Part shown: positions 18,741-28,910 of the stretch, one piece after another | Position numbering within the stretch: position 1 is the stretch's first letter | Layout: each line of letters starts with the position of its first letter | From: Actinomycetaceae bacterium | Lineage (GTDB): Bacteria; Actinomycetota; Actinomycetes; Actinomycetales; Actinomycetaceae | DNA: 64,000 bases | Assembly: GCA_030537615.1 (NCBI GenBank) | Contig: JAUNVP010000006.1 | Location: forward strand, 54,131 to 118,130 | Direction of reading: 5' to 3' | The notes under the pieces: model-generated | The model's input: only the letters and a program-made list of their open reading frames with translations | What the model was told of the DNA's origin: nothing | The model's database searches: none | Made by a program: the position numbers and the translations under genes

Positions 18741-18774
18741 GCGGGTACGACACTTATCGGTGTCGTACCCGCTA
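18741..18774 (+). terminator. Terminator of pspA
   Basis: AGCGGGTACGACAC and its complement GTGTCGTACCCGCT form 14-bp arms with loop TTATCG, 15 bases after the pspA stop. Only a short TTT follows. Its last base overlaps the -10-like TAAGCT of the next gene. Confidence 0.85.
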
Positions 18775-18785
18775 AGCTTTTCATT

Positions 18786-19349
18786 ATGGATGCCTTGACC
18801 TACCTCGTGATCGATGGCGAGAACATCGATGCCACGCTCGGAGTTTCTGTCCTTGATCACAAACCCCTCCCCGAAGAGCGCCCTCGCTGGGATCGTGTAC
18901 TGGAGTCCTCCCGCCACGTGTGGGATCAGGAAACTAAAGGACTATTCTTCCTCAACGCCTCAAGCGGATATATGCCGATGGGGTTTGTCCAGGCACTGAT
19001 GGCAATGCATTACCGCCCCATCCCATTGGCCGGTCCCTCGCATGTCAAGGTAGTGGACGAAGGCATCAAGCGGATGTTGGAAGCCATCTGTGAACAGGGT
19101 AACGGCGACGTAATCCTCGCCAGCCACGATGGCGATTTCGTTCCCGAAATTCAACAACTGTTAAATGATGGACGCCGAGTTGCCATCATGGCGTTCCCCG
19201 AGTTCTTATCCAGTCAGCTCCACGAACTCGTCAATGACGGGCTTGAGATTCTTGACATGGAACACGACATCCACGCTTTCCAGGTGCCTCTCCCCCGCCT
19301 CCAGATCATCGAACTCGACGACTTCGATCCCACCGATTTTCTGCGCTAG
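18786..19349 (+). CDS. NYN-domain (PIN-like) putative ribonuclease
   Basis: The 187-residue protein has the acidic residues of NYN nucleases: VIDGENID near the N-terminus (two Asp), VKVVDEGIKRML, and ILASHDGDFVPEIQQLL, plus a late AFPEFLS. These fit a metal-dependent RNA-cleaving PIN-like fold. The substrate is unknown. The ATG at 18786 lies six bases after TAAGCT and has no ribosome-binding site, so the mRNA is probably leaderless. It converges on the GNAT gene, the two stops being about one base apart. Confidence 0.85.
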   Translation: MDALTYLVIDGENIDATLGVSVLDHKPLPEERPRWDRVLESSRHVWDQETKGLFFLNASSGYMPMGFVQALMAMHYRPIPLAGPSHVKVVDEGIKRMLEAICEQGNGDVILASHDGDFVPEIQQLLNDGRRVAIMAFPEFLSSQLHELVNDGLEILDMEHDIHAFQVPLPRLQIIELDDFDPTDFLR

Positions 19350-19350
19350 C

Positions 19351-19896
19351 TCAGGGCGTTTGGTTCAGTTCAAGAATCATCCGCGTGTTGCCCAACGTGT
19401 TGGGCTTGACTGCTGCGAGGTCGAGAAACTCTCGCACGCCCTCATCGTGGCTGGCTAACATGCGGGCATATACATCGATGCCGACGGGCATCCCACTGAT
19501 TTCAATAAAACCGTGCCGAGAGAAGAAATCCACTTCGAAAGTCAGGCAAAAGATCCGTTCGAGCTCCATATTCCTCGCTCGTTCAATCAGCGCGGTGAGG
19601 ATGCATGAACCAATCCCCGCCGTCTGATAATCGGCGGCCACAGCGAGTGTTCGCACTTCAGCGATATCGTCCCACATGACGTGGAGAGCGCCGCACCCGA
19701 TGATGTCTCCGGTTTGTGACTGCGCGACGAGGAACTCTTGGACGTCTTCGAAGTAGCTAATGAGTTTCTTTTCGATAAGTACCCGTTTGTCGGCATACGG
19801 CTTGACTAGCGCGGCAATAGCGCGCACGTCCTTCGGCATCGCCGGTCGGATCACGATGCTGTCAGTAGGTTTGGCGGGACTCGAACTTTTACTCAC
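19351..19896 (-). CDS. Amino-acid N-acetyltransferase (ArgA-like GNAT)
   Basis: A 181-residue single-domain GNAT protein. It carries IRPAMPKDVRAIAALVKPYADKRVLI, then FLVAQSQTGDIIGCGALHVMWDDIAEVRTLAV and the acetyl-CoA loop ADYQTAGIGSCIL, followed by FFSRHGF. The N-terminal AALVKPYADKRVLI and the ALHVMWDDIAEVRTLAV core match the short ArgA-type N-acetylglutamate synthase of Actinobacteria (as in M. tuberculosis Rv2747). That enzyme makes N-acetylglutamate, the first step of arginine synthesis. No arginine genes are next to it, so the assignment rests on sequence pattern. Confidence 0.82.
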   Translation of the reverse strand: MSKSSSPAKPTDSIVIRPAMPKDVRAIAALVKPYADKRVLIEKKLISYFEDVQEFLVAQSQTGDIIGCGALHVMWDDIAEVRTLAVAADYQTAGIGSCILTALIERARNMELERIFCLTFEVDFFSRHGFIEISGMPVGIDVYARMLASHDEGVREFLDLAAVKPNTLGNTRMILELNQTP

Positions 19897-19899
19897 GCA

Positions 19900-20880
19900 T
19901 CACATTGTGCGTGAACGAAGACCTGATGTGCGAATGCGTTCCAAAACCCGGCGGGCAGTCCGATCGTCGACAACGAGGTCGGTGACTACTCCGGCTCGGA
20001 GCGCTCCGATCAACGGAATTGCTTTCGATTCACCGGCGACCACGCACAGGCGCCGCGGGATTCTCTTGAGAATTGACGGCGGAGGCCCCGACGCTCGGCG
20101 ATTAATCGCCATGTCTTCGTACGACCCATCCTCCCGGATGAGAACGGTGCAGATATCTCCCACGACCCCATCTTTGCGAAGACGCTGAATTTCAGTGTCC
20201 TCAAGATATCCCGCTGAATAGACGTGCGACGGAACATCCCCGTCAAAAGCGCCAACTCCAAATAGCGCGATGTCCGCGTTTTCGATGCGGTTGAGAACGG
20301 ACTTAACTGCACGTTCACGCCACAGTGCTTCTCGCGTTTCCTCGTAATCGAAGAAAGCGGGGACGGGGAAATGCACCATGTCGGCGCCGAGTGATTCGGC
20401 TGCTTGCGAGATGGTCGTGTCGATGTAGCGTACTCCCGTCCCTTGAGCGGAAGCTGCACCATTGAGTTGGACAACAGTGGTATTCGCGACCTCGATCGGT
20501 GGAATATGGCGGGTTACTTCTGCTGTGGTATTGCCCCACGCAATTCCGATGACATTGCCGGGTTCGATCATGTCGAGAAGACGCTCGGCAGCAACTTTCG
20601 CAACGTTATCGAGGCGATTGACGCCGGTATCGTAATCGCGGACTCGGACAACGGTTGATTCAATACCGAAGATCCGGTTGAGTTCACCGGCGAGAGTCCC
20701 CCGTTCCCCCGGCGCTGCCGAGACAGTGATTCGGACGAGACCGGTTTCGCGGGCGTAGGCTAGAAGACGAGAAACTGAAGATCGCGACACCCCTAAATGG
20801 CGGGCAATTGTCTCCATTGTTTCGCCCTGCAAGTAGTACATTGAGGCGGCTTCATGGGCATCATTATCACGAATGGTCAC
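19900..20880 (-). CDS. SorC/DeoR-type sugar-binding transcriptional regulator
   Basis: The 326-residue protein has an N-terminal helix-turn-helix (MYYLQGETMETIARHLGVSRSSVSRLLAYARETGLVRI) and a large C-terminal sugar-phosphate-binding domain (VIGIAWGNTTAEVTRHIP, ADIALFGVGAFDGD, DICTVLIREDG, LCVVAGESKAIPLIGALRAGVVTDLVVDDRTARRVL). This is the SorC family, whose effectors are phosphorylated sugars or polyols. Divergent glpK suggests control of glycerol use. Two possible GTG starts, 20901 and 20880; the second was chosen with little confidence. The stop lies three bases upstream of the first codon of the GNAT gene, so the two are co-transcribed. Confidence 0.88.
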   Translation of the reverse strand: MTIRDNDAHEAASMYYLQGETMETIARHLGVSRSSVSRLLAYARETGLVRITVSAAPGERGTLAGELNRIFGIESTVVRVRDYDTGVNRLDNVAKVAAERLLDMIEPGNVIGIAWGNTTAEVTRHIPPIEVANTTVVQLNGAASAQGTGVRYIDTTISQAAESLGADMVHFPVPAFFDYEETREALWRERAVKSVLNRIENADIALFGVGAFDGDVPSHVYSAGYLEDTEIQRLRKDGVVGDICTVLIREDGSYEDMAINRRASGPPPSILKRIPRRLCVVAGESKAIPLIGALRAGVVTDLVVDDRTARRVLERIRTSGLRSRTM

Positions 20881-20906
20881 AGTCTTTAGTGTGCCATGCA
20901 CGGCTG

Positions 20907-20927
20907 TTCAATTCATCTAGTTGAACG
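20907..20927. promoter_or_regulatory. Candidate operator upstream of SorC-type regulator and glpK
   Basis: GTTCAA and TTGAAC are perfect 6-bp arms spaced by nine bases (TTCATCTAG). The 21-bp repeat is six bases before the upper possible start of the regulator and about 205 bases before glpK. Its size fits a dimeric helix-turn-helix operator. Binding has not been shown. Confidence 0.4.
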
Positions 20928-21132
20928 GTCAGTATTGCAATCTATGCCACAATATAGACGACAGTACTCGCTCAGAGTTCCACTCTTGAGACGTATTGCT
21001 TCTGACACGATCCAAGGGCGACCCCGACATATGTAATGCACAGCTTAGGTTGAACCGAGAGTCGATATGCTGAGGTCACCCACGGCACAGCCGAAACAAC
21101 AGTTGTTTTCCACAACGAAGTGAAAGGTAAAC

Positions 21133-22659
<1,527 letters not shown>

Positions 22660-23192
22660 CCGTGTGAAACTATAGAGTTTCATCAGGGGCCCCTTCCGAG
22701 GGGCCCCTTCTGCGTCGCGCAGAATCTCCGTTACGACAATGGGGCACTAACAGAGCCTACGTTCGCGAAGGGACAGTCGCCACAACGCCGAAAGCGAAAG
22801 CCATATGACACAGATTTTTAATGCGTGCAAACGGTTCACAATCTGCTTCGCGTTCCTTAGAACACGGTAACGACGCCAATGCACGAACATTTATGTAACT
22901 ACGGTGTCACAATAATGCCGAATTTTTAGGGTAAGCGAACCCACCACGCCACACGCTCAGACAGCGACCATCAAATGCGCACACAATTTGAAACAGTCTC
23001 CGACCTGCGGAAACAGTTTTTCATTCTGGCAAAATTTGCACAGATTTTCACACCGACCGGAACTCGGATGAGAATCCGAGCCAGTGTCAGCTAAGTAACG
23101 AGACTGCACATACGATGAAAGTGTCCTGAACATTCGTGCACCGCGTATTGAACCCCGCAGCGCGGTCCGCTTCTCTATTCACAGGAGCAGCA
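22660..23192. other. Gap between glpK and glpA
   Basis: This 533-base stretch holds a terminator for glpK (22685-22708). I see no gene in the rest. It is more AT-rich than its surroundings and ends at the AGGAG of glpA; it is presumably the promoter and control region for glpABC. I could not identify a confident operator. Confidence 0.6.
22685..22708 (+). terminator. Terminator of glpK
   Basis: AGGGGCCCC and GGGGCCCCT form perfect 9-bp arms with loop TTCCGA, 26 bases after the glpK stop. The following TC-rich sequence is not a strong T-run. Confidence 0.8.
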
Positions 23193-24785
23193 ATGAAGAA
23201 GCTCGAAACAGACGTCGTCGTCATCGGCGGAGGGGCCACTGGCGTCGGCGCACTGAGAGATCTCGCTATGCGAGGCTTTCGAGCGATCCTCGTCGAAAGA
23301 GCCGATCTCGGCCAAGGGACGACGGGTCGCTACCACGGACTCCTCCACTCGGGAGGCCGCTACGTCGTATCGGATCCCCGTTCTGCCACAGAATGCGCCG
23401 AAGAAAACGACATTATCACTGCCCTCCATCCCGATGCCGTTGAAGCGACCGGTGGCCTATTCGTCGTTACTCCCTACGACGATCCTGCTTTCGGCGATGA
23501 GTTCCTCAAAGGCGCTCAAGCTACAGGCGTGTGGGCCGAAGAAATCTCCGTTGAAGAAGCCCTTCGACGCGAACCGCGCCTCAATCCCGGCATTAAGCGA
23601 GCCTTCGCTGTCAACGACAAGACGGTTGACGGATGGGCAATGCTGTGGGGCGCAGTGCGCTCCGCCCGCAAACACGGCGGTCAAGTACTGACCTATCACC
23701 GCGTCGATGACATCGTCGTGGACAATGGTCAGGTTGTTGCAGTAAAGGCACACGGGACAAAGACCGGAGAAGACGTACAAATCGACTGCCGGTTTGTTAT
23801 CAATGCCGGCGGCCCCTGGTCCGGTCAGATTGCAGCAATGGCGGGGGCCGAAGAGGTCGATGTGGTACCGGGCCGCGGCATTATGATCGCCATGAACCAC
23901 CGACTTGTTAACCGAGTAGTTAACCGCTGCATCTATCCTGCCGACGGTGACATCATTGTTCCGGTACACACCGTGTGCATTATTGGAACCACCGACGTGA
24001 AAGTCGACGATCCCGACCACCTTGAGATCCCTCGCAATGAGGTCCAGCAAATGCTCGATGCTGGAGAAGCCCTTATTCCTGGATTCCGTGATGCCCGAGC
24101 AGTCCACGCATGGGCTGGAGCCCGACCGCTCGTCAAGGATAAACGAGTCTCCGCTGACGATACCCGACACATGTCGCGCGGCATGTCGATCATCGACCAC
24201 CAGGCCCGCGACGGCATTTCCGGCCTACTCACGATTGCCGGAGGTAAGCTCACCACCTACCGTCTGATGGCGAAGAACATCGTCGACGTCATGTGCGACC
24301 AGATGGGTGAACATCGCCCCTGCCGCACCACGGAAGAAATCATGCCTGGCACTGAACGCGGCCACAATTACACGGTGACGCATCGATTAGCCGATCGAGA
24401 AAAAGATCGTTTCGAGTCACAGATCGTGTGCGAATGCGAGCTGATGAACCGCAAGATGTTTACGCAGCTGCTCGACTCACAGCCAAACGCCACATTTGAC
24501 GATTTGCGCCGTCAGTTGCGTCTGGGCATGGGACCGTGCCAAGGCGGATTCTGCTCGATGCGGGCTGCCGGTATCACACAAGAAATCGGGCGCGGCGATG
24601 TCAAAGACATTACCGAGCTCATGCGCCTGTTCCTCAAGAACCGGTGGATCGGCCTGTGGCCGATTCTGTTTGGCAGGCAGGTGCGGCAAACCGCGCTCGA
24701 CGACTGGATCTTCCAAGGGATCCTCGACATCGAACATGTCCCCACCGCGGACGATCAAGAGATCAAGAGTAAGGCAGTGCGATGA
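23193..24785 (+). CDS. glpA: Anaerobic glycerol-3-phosphate dehydrogenase subunit A
   Basis: The 530-residue flavoprotein oxidises glycerol 3-phosphate to dihydroxyacetone phosphate and passes electrons on through GlpB and GlpC. It has an N-terminal FAD-binding motif (VVVIGGGATGVGALRDLAMRG), GRYHGLLHSGGRYV, and NAGGPWSGQIA. The C-terminal BFD-like [2Fe-2S] domain carries VCECE and GMGPCQGGFCSMR with four cysteines. The start at 23193 has CAGGAGC upstream; a longer frame from 23136 lacks one. glpB overlaps its stop by four bases (ATGA). Confidence 0.96.
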   Translation: MKKLETDVVVIGGGATGVGALRDLAMRGFRAILVERADLGQGTTGRYHGLLHSGGRYVVSDPRSATECAEENDIITALHPDAVEATGGLFVVTPYDDPAFGDEFLKGAQATGVWAEEISVEEALRREPRLNPGIKRAFAVNDKTVDGWAMLWGAVRSARKHGGQVLTYHRVDDIVVDNGQVVAVKAHGTKTGEDVQIDCRFVINAGGPWSGQIAAMAGAEEVDVVPGRGIMIAMNHRLVNRVVNRCIYPADGDIIVPVHTVCIIGTTDVKVDDPDHLEIPRNEVQQMLDAGEALIPGFRDARAVHAWAGARPLVKDKRVSADDTRHMSRGMSIIDHQARDGISGLLTIAGGKLTTYRLMAKNIVDVMCDQMGEHRPCRTTEEIMPGTERGHNYTVTHRLADREKDRFESQIVCECELMNRKMFTQLLDSQPNATFDDLRRQLRLGMGPCQGGFCSMRAAGITQEIGRGDVKDITELMRLFLKNRWIGLWPILFGRQVRQTALDDWIFQGILDIEHVPTADDQEIKSKAVR

Positions 24786-26053
24786 GTTCAGTTGTAGTAA
24801 TGGGAGCTGGAATCGCCGGCCTCACCGCCGCGATTCGCCTGCGAGAAGCCGGTCACCGCGTGACCCTGGTATCGAAGGGCATCGGTGGCCTACAGCTCAG
24901 TCAAGGAACAATCGATGTCCTCGGCTACGCCCCCGACCGGATAGATAATCCCCTCGCGGCCATCAGCGACGATCCCTTCGAGAAGGGGACGCCCGAAGGC
25001 GATCACCCGTATTCGATCATCGGAGCGGAGGCCGTGCGCGAAGGCGTTGAGTATATGGCCTCACTCGTCGGCAGCGGGCTACTGGTAGGAGATCCGGAAA
25101 AGAACTACCTCTTCCCCACCGCCGTCGGCGCCATGCGGCCAACGAACTTCGCCCAACCGTCAATGGTTAATGGCCACTGTGAGCCAGGCAAACAGTTCCT
25201 CATCGTTGGCTTCCGCCAACTCAAGGACTTTTACCCGCAGTTCGTAGCCGGCAACCTTGAACGAACTGCCTTCGAATGGGGCGGAAAAGTCGAAGCGCGC
25301 GCACTCTCACTTGACTTCGAGGTACGCGAAGGCGAGATCGATTCGTCGGCTCTGGTCTTTGCTCGCGCACTGGAAAACCCCGTCCTCCTGCGCGCGCTGG
25401 CCGAAGAAATCCGCCCGCATGTAGCCAAGGGTGAAGTCGTTGGCCTCCCGGCAATCCTCGGAGTCAACGGCGAAGGCGTGTGGAAGGAGTTTGAAGAAAT
25501 CCTCGGACACCCGGTGTTCGAAATTCCGCTCCCCCCACCATCCGTTCCCGGAATGCGGCTCAATCAGAAACTGACGCAAAAAGTGAAGGACCTGCGGATT
25601 CGTTTCATGCTCGGCACAGAGATCACGGGAGTGAAAACGGACAAGAATCGAGTCACTCACGTCTCCACGGACACCGCCGGTGCACCGCGGGAGATTCCGC
25701 TCGACTACCTGGTGCTGGCGGGCGGCGGTTTTGAGTCTGGAGCCCTCACCATGGACTCGTACGGAAAGGTTTTTGAGCGAGCTCTCGATCTTCCGGTTAC
25801 CGGAGGTGAGCTCCCCGATCTCATTCACGGTGACTACTGGGGCGACCAGCAGGCACTGTTCAGGGTCGGAGTCGCGGTCGATGCCGATATGCGACCCCTC
25901 GACCGAGCTGGCTCCGTTGTTTATTCAAACGTCCGCGTCATAGGCGGAATGATCGCCGGCGCCATGCGCTGGCAGGAGAAGTCGGGCGAGGGCATTGCCC
26001 TGGGCTCAATGATCCGCGCAACCGATTCAATTTCGGGAGGAACCGATGACTGA
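24782..26053 (+). CDS. glpB: Anaerobic glycerol-3-phosphate dehydrogenase subunit B
   Basis: A 423-residue flavoprotein subunit of the GlpABC complex. It begins with a dinucleotide fold, VVMGAGIAGLTAAIRLREAGH, and has the GlpB-typical segments GGLQLSQGTIDVLGY and CEPGKQFLIVGFRQLKDFYP, with LPAILGVNGEGVWKEFEEIL further on. It mediates electron transfer between GlpA and the membrane-linked GlpC. Its start overlaps glpA and its stop overlaps glpC by eight bases, so the three subunits are made from one message. Confidence 0.95.
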   Translation: MSSVVVMGAGIAGLTAAIRLREAGHRVTLVSKGIGGLQLSQGTIDVLGYAPDRIDNPLAAISDDPFEKGTPEGDHPYSIIGAEAVREGVEYMASLVGSGLLVGDPEKNYLFPTAVGAMRPTNFAQPSMVNGHCEPGKQFLIVGFRQLKDFYPQFVAGNLERTAFEWGGKVEARALSLDFEVREGEIDSSALVFARALENPVLLRALAEEIRPHVAKGEVVGLPAILGVNGEGVWKEFEEILGHPVFEIPLPPPSVPGMRLNQKLTQKVKDLRIRFMLGTEITGVKTDKNRVTHVSTDTAGAPREIPLDYLVLAGGGFESGALTMDSYGKVFERALDLPVTGGELPDLIHGDYWGDQQALFRVGVAVDADMRPLDRAGSVVYSNVRVIGGMIAGAMRWQEKSGEGIALGSMIRATDSISGGTDD

Positions 26054-27326
26054 TCCATTGGATATTGCCCGCGCTTCTCTCGCGCGCGCCACACTCGATA
26101 ACTGCGTCAAATGCACGATTTGCGAGACGCAGTGCCCGGTAGCGCGTGTCACCCCGCTGTTCCCCGGACCGAAGTTTGTCGGCCCCCAGGCGGAGCGATA
26201 CCGCCATGGGGAATCCGTCGATCACTCACTCGACTACTGTTCAGGTTGCGGAATTTGCACAATGGTCTGCCCCCAGGGTGTCAAAATCGCTGAGATTAAC
26301 GCCCAGGCCCGCGCTGTCATGAAAGCGCAACACGGTATGCCGGTGCGCGACCGCCTCATTACCCAGACCACCCTAATGGGCCAAGCGATGACTCCGCTGG
26401 CTCCGATTGCCAATACCGCTCTCGGCATCAAACCATTGCGTAAAATCGTCGATCTCGTCATGAAGATTGATGAGGACGCACCGATGCCGACGGCTCACAA
26501 CCAAACGCTACAGTCGTGGTTGAAGAAGCGACAGAAGTCCGCCACAACGCCAACGCGCGGCCCCATCGTGTTCTTCCACGGATGTGCGGGCGGATACTTC
26601 GAAGTGCAAACCTCAAAGCACACCATTGAAGTGCTTGAGTACCTCGGCTACGAGGTACTCGTTCCCAAACAGGGGTGCTGTGGTCTCGCCGAACAGTCGA
26701 ACGGTATTTTCAGTGGTGCGACGAAGAAGGTTCTCAAACTGTGTGACGACCTCATTTCCGCGGGCGAAGACCTGACGATTGTGTCGTCATCGGGTTCGTG
26801 TGCGGGCATGCTCAAGCACGAAGCCCAGGAGATCATGGGGGTGAAGGATCCGCGTCTGAAGGATGTCGGAGTGCGTACGCGAGAGACGTCCGAGTTCCTG
26901 CTCGATCTCTATTACGATGGCGAACTGCCAACCGAGTTCCGACGTTTGGATATGACGATCCCCTACCACCAACCGTGCCAGGTGAAGAGCCAAGGCATGG
27001 GTATGCCCGCCATTGAGCTGATGGAGCTGGTTCCCGGTGTGACGGTCGTCGAATCGGGACAACCGTGCTGTGGTATTGCGGGCACGTACGGCCTCAAATC
27101 GGAAAAGTACGACATTGCCCAAGCTGTCGGTAAACCCCTGTTCGACATGATTAAGCGCACCAACCCACAACTTGCCGCATGCGATACCGAAACGTGTCGC
27201 TGGCAAATTTCAAAGGGATCTGGGGCGAAGATGATTCACCCAATTTCTTTGATTCACTGGGCCTACGGTCTTTCTGACGACCTTCTTGACGGCGCGCTCG
27301 ACGCCGCGGAAACAACTCGCGTGTAA
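26046..27326 (+). CDS. glpC: Anaerobic glycerol-3-phosphate dehydrogenase subunit C
   Basis: The 426-residue iron-sulphur subunit passes electrons to membrane quinones. Two [4Fe-4S] clusters are predicted from CVKCTICETQCPVAR and CSGCGICTMVCPQG. Two CCG-type repeats follow (PKQGCCGLAEQSNG and GQPCCGIAGTYGLKSEKY), the CCG domain shared with heterodisulfide reductase and GlpC. A last Cys motif is ACDTETCRWQI. The gene overlaps glpB, and a terminator hairpin follows the stop by 12 bases. This pathway suggests growth on glycerol or glycerophospholipids with little oxygen. Confidence 0.96.
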   Translation: MTDPLDIARASLARATLDNCVKCTICETQCPVARVTPLFPGPKFVGPQAERYRHGESVDHSLDYCSGCGICTMVCPQGVKIAEINAQARAVMKAQHGMPVRDRLITQTTLMGQAMTPLAPIANTALGIKPLRKIVDLVMKIDEDAPMPTAHNQTLQSWLKKRQKSATTPTRGPIVFFHGCAGGYFEVQTSKHTIEVLEYLGYEVLVPKQGCCGLAEQSNGIFSGATKKVLKLCDDLISAGEDLTIVSSSGSCAGMLKHEAQEIMGVKDPRLKDVGVRTRETSEFLLDLYYDGELPTEFRRLDMTIPYHQPCQVKSQGMGMPAIELMELVPGVTVVESGQPCCGIAGTYGLKSEKYDIAQAVGKPLFDMIKRTNPQLAACDTETCRWQISKGSGAKMIHPISLIHWAYGLSDDLLDGALDAAETTRV

Positions 27327-27337
27327 ATACCCGCTCG

Positions 27338-27364
27338 GGTGGTCGGCCATTACGGCCGGCCACC
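27338..27364 (+). terminator. Terminator of glpABC
   Basis: GGTGGTCGGCC and GGCCGGCCACC pair (one G-U) around ATTAC, followed by TTTTCTTT. It begins 12 bases after the glpC stop. The open frame of the next gene runs into it, which argues for a downstream start of that gene. Confidence 0.92.
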
Positions 27365-27455
27365 TTTTCTTTCCTATACTCGCAGTTTGGAGTTCTCTCA
27401 TGCCCGCTCCACGAGCGGCTCTTCCCATGATTTCCTGGCGGCTTTAGCGTCGGCC

Positions 27456-28280
27456 ATGGGTCCGGTGCAGGCCATGTCTTTTGACGTCGATGGCACTCTT
27501 GCCGGTGCTGATTCTGCCGTCAGTGCACGCACCCTGGTTGCACTGAACGCGTTGGAACAACACGGCATCGAGCCGATTATCGTCACCGGACGGATCCTCC
27601 CTGCGGCCACTCAGATCCTGCACGACGCCCACTGCCCGGGGATTGTCATCGCCTCGAATGGCGCAGTGGTCGGTGATGGAACTACCGACGAAGTGCTGTA
27701 TTCGAGCCCGATGCCCACCGCGCTCAGCCGCGACGTGATCGACTTTGGACGCCAACATGGCCTCACCGTGACGTTGTTTCTCCTGCGACACATGATGGCG
27801 GACGAGGAAGATTTCTCCTCGGACTTCCTGCGCGATGCCAACAATGGTGAGGCCGTGCTCATCGGCCCCATTGACGAGGTTGATCCGAGCGACATCTTCA
27901 AAATCATGTATGCCCACCCCGATCCGAACTATCTCGATGAATTGACCCCCTCGGTTCTCGAACGTTTCCCCGATTTTCAGCGCTCCCTCCCGAACTATTT
28001 TGAGATTGTGGGGCACGGGGAAGGTAAACAGAAGGCGTTACATTTGGTGGCCGAAAAACTCGGTTGGGATCGCCAGTGTCTAGCGGGATTCGGCGATGGC
28101 GGCAACGACGTGAATTGGTTGCGCGAGGTCGGTTGGCCCATCGCTATGGAAAATGCGCGCGACGAAGTTGTCGAGGTGTGCCGAGCACAAATCGGCCACC
28201 ACGCCGATGACGCGGTGGCCGATTTTATCGAGGTTTATCTAGACGTTCACTTCTCGTCGCGACCGGGCTGTTTGCCGTAG
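27456..28280 (+). CDS. HAD-superfamily hydrolase (Cof-type phosphatase)
   Basis: The protein has HAD motif 1 in SFDVDGTLAG (nucleophile Asp and second Asp), motif 2 in IIVTGR, motif 3 Lys in the GKQKALH segment, and motif 4 in AGFGDGGNDVNWL. The inserted cap and the C-terminal MEN AR pattern place it in the Cof-type family of sugar phosphate phosphatases. Starting at 27456 gives 274 residues. An alternative TTG at 27387 lies six bases behind a perfect TATACT, so a leaderless, longer form is also likely. It converges on the class II aldolase gene with a 34-base overlap of the reading frames. Confidence 0.82.
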   Translation: MGPVQAMSFDVDGTLAGADSAVSARTLVALNALEQHGIEPIIVTGRILPAATQILHDAHCPGIVIASNGAVVGDGTTDEVLYSSPMPTALSRDVIDFGRQHGLTVTLFLLRHMMADEEDFSSDFLRDANNGEAVLIGPIDEVDPSDIFKIMYAHPDPNYLDELTPSVLERFPDFQRSLPNYFEIVGHGEGKQKALHLVAEKLGWDRQCLAGFGDGGNDVNWLREVGWPIAMENARDEVVEVCRAQIGHHADDAVADFIEVYLDVHFSSRPGCLP

Positions 28281-28900
28281 TTCGCCATTCCCGCCTTGGC
28301 GTTCTCCATCTGCTCGTCGGACAGTAGTGCGATCGGCGCTCCTGTGGCCATGGCGCGCAGGTGAATCTCGCACACGTATTCGAGAATCGGCAGCATATTG
28401 ACCGCCTTGGATGCGGTGGGGCCAATGGTGATCGCGCCGTGGTTCTTCATCAACGCACCGGTGCGGTCCTTCAGCGCTTCGGTAACGAACTTCGCCAAGT
28501 CGTCACTGCCGAATCCCGCGTATGGTGCCACCCGGATTTGCCCGCCAAACATCGCCGAGTAGTAGTGCGAGGTGGGAATCTCATCGACTACAAGGCCAAG
28601 CGCGGTCGAGGCCGGAGCGTGGTTGTGGGTGATTGCCTTCGCATCGGTGGCGTGGTAGACGCTCAGGTGCAAAGGAAGTTCCGAGGAGGGCTTGAGCACG
28701 CCCTCGACATGGTTCCCATCCATGTCGTAGACGACTACGTCCTCTGCCGTCATGGTTTCATACGGTACTCCCGAGGGAGAGATAGCAACCAGGTCGTCCT
28801 TGCGGATCGATACGTTACCGGCGGTGCCAACGATCAGTCCTTCCCGCTGCATAAATAGGCAGGTATCGACAATCTCTTGGCGTTCTTTTTCCATTAACAC
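28247..28900 (-). CDS. Class II aldolase/adducin family protein
   Basis: A 217-residue zinc-dependent aldolase of the fuculose-phosphate/ribulose-phosphate family. It has REGLIVGTAGNVSIR, the glutamate in KPSSELPLHL, the metal histidines in THNHAPASTALGL, and the third His in LMKNHGAITIG. It would cleave a phosphorylated sugar or hydroxyacid to dihydroxyacetone phosphate or a similar triose. GTG at 28900 was chosen because AAGGAG precedes it by six bases. It is the third gene after an FGGY kinase and a hydroxyacid dehydrogenase on the same strand, so these likely form one catabolic route. Confidence 0.87.
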   Translation of the reverse strand: MLMEKERQEIVDTCLFMQREGLIVGTAGNVSIRKDDLVAISPSGVPYETMTAEDVVVYDMDGNHVEGVLKPSSELPLHLSVYHATDAKAITHNHAPASTALGLVVDEIPTSHYYSAMFGGQIRVAPYAGFGSDDLAKFVTEALKDRTGALMKNHGAITIGPTASKAVNMLPILEYVCEIHLRAMATGAPIALLSDEQMENAKAGMANYGKQPGRDEK

Positions 28901-28910
28901 GAGTGGCTCC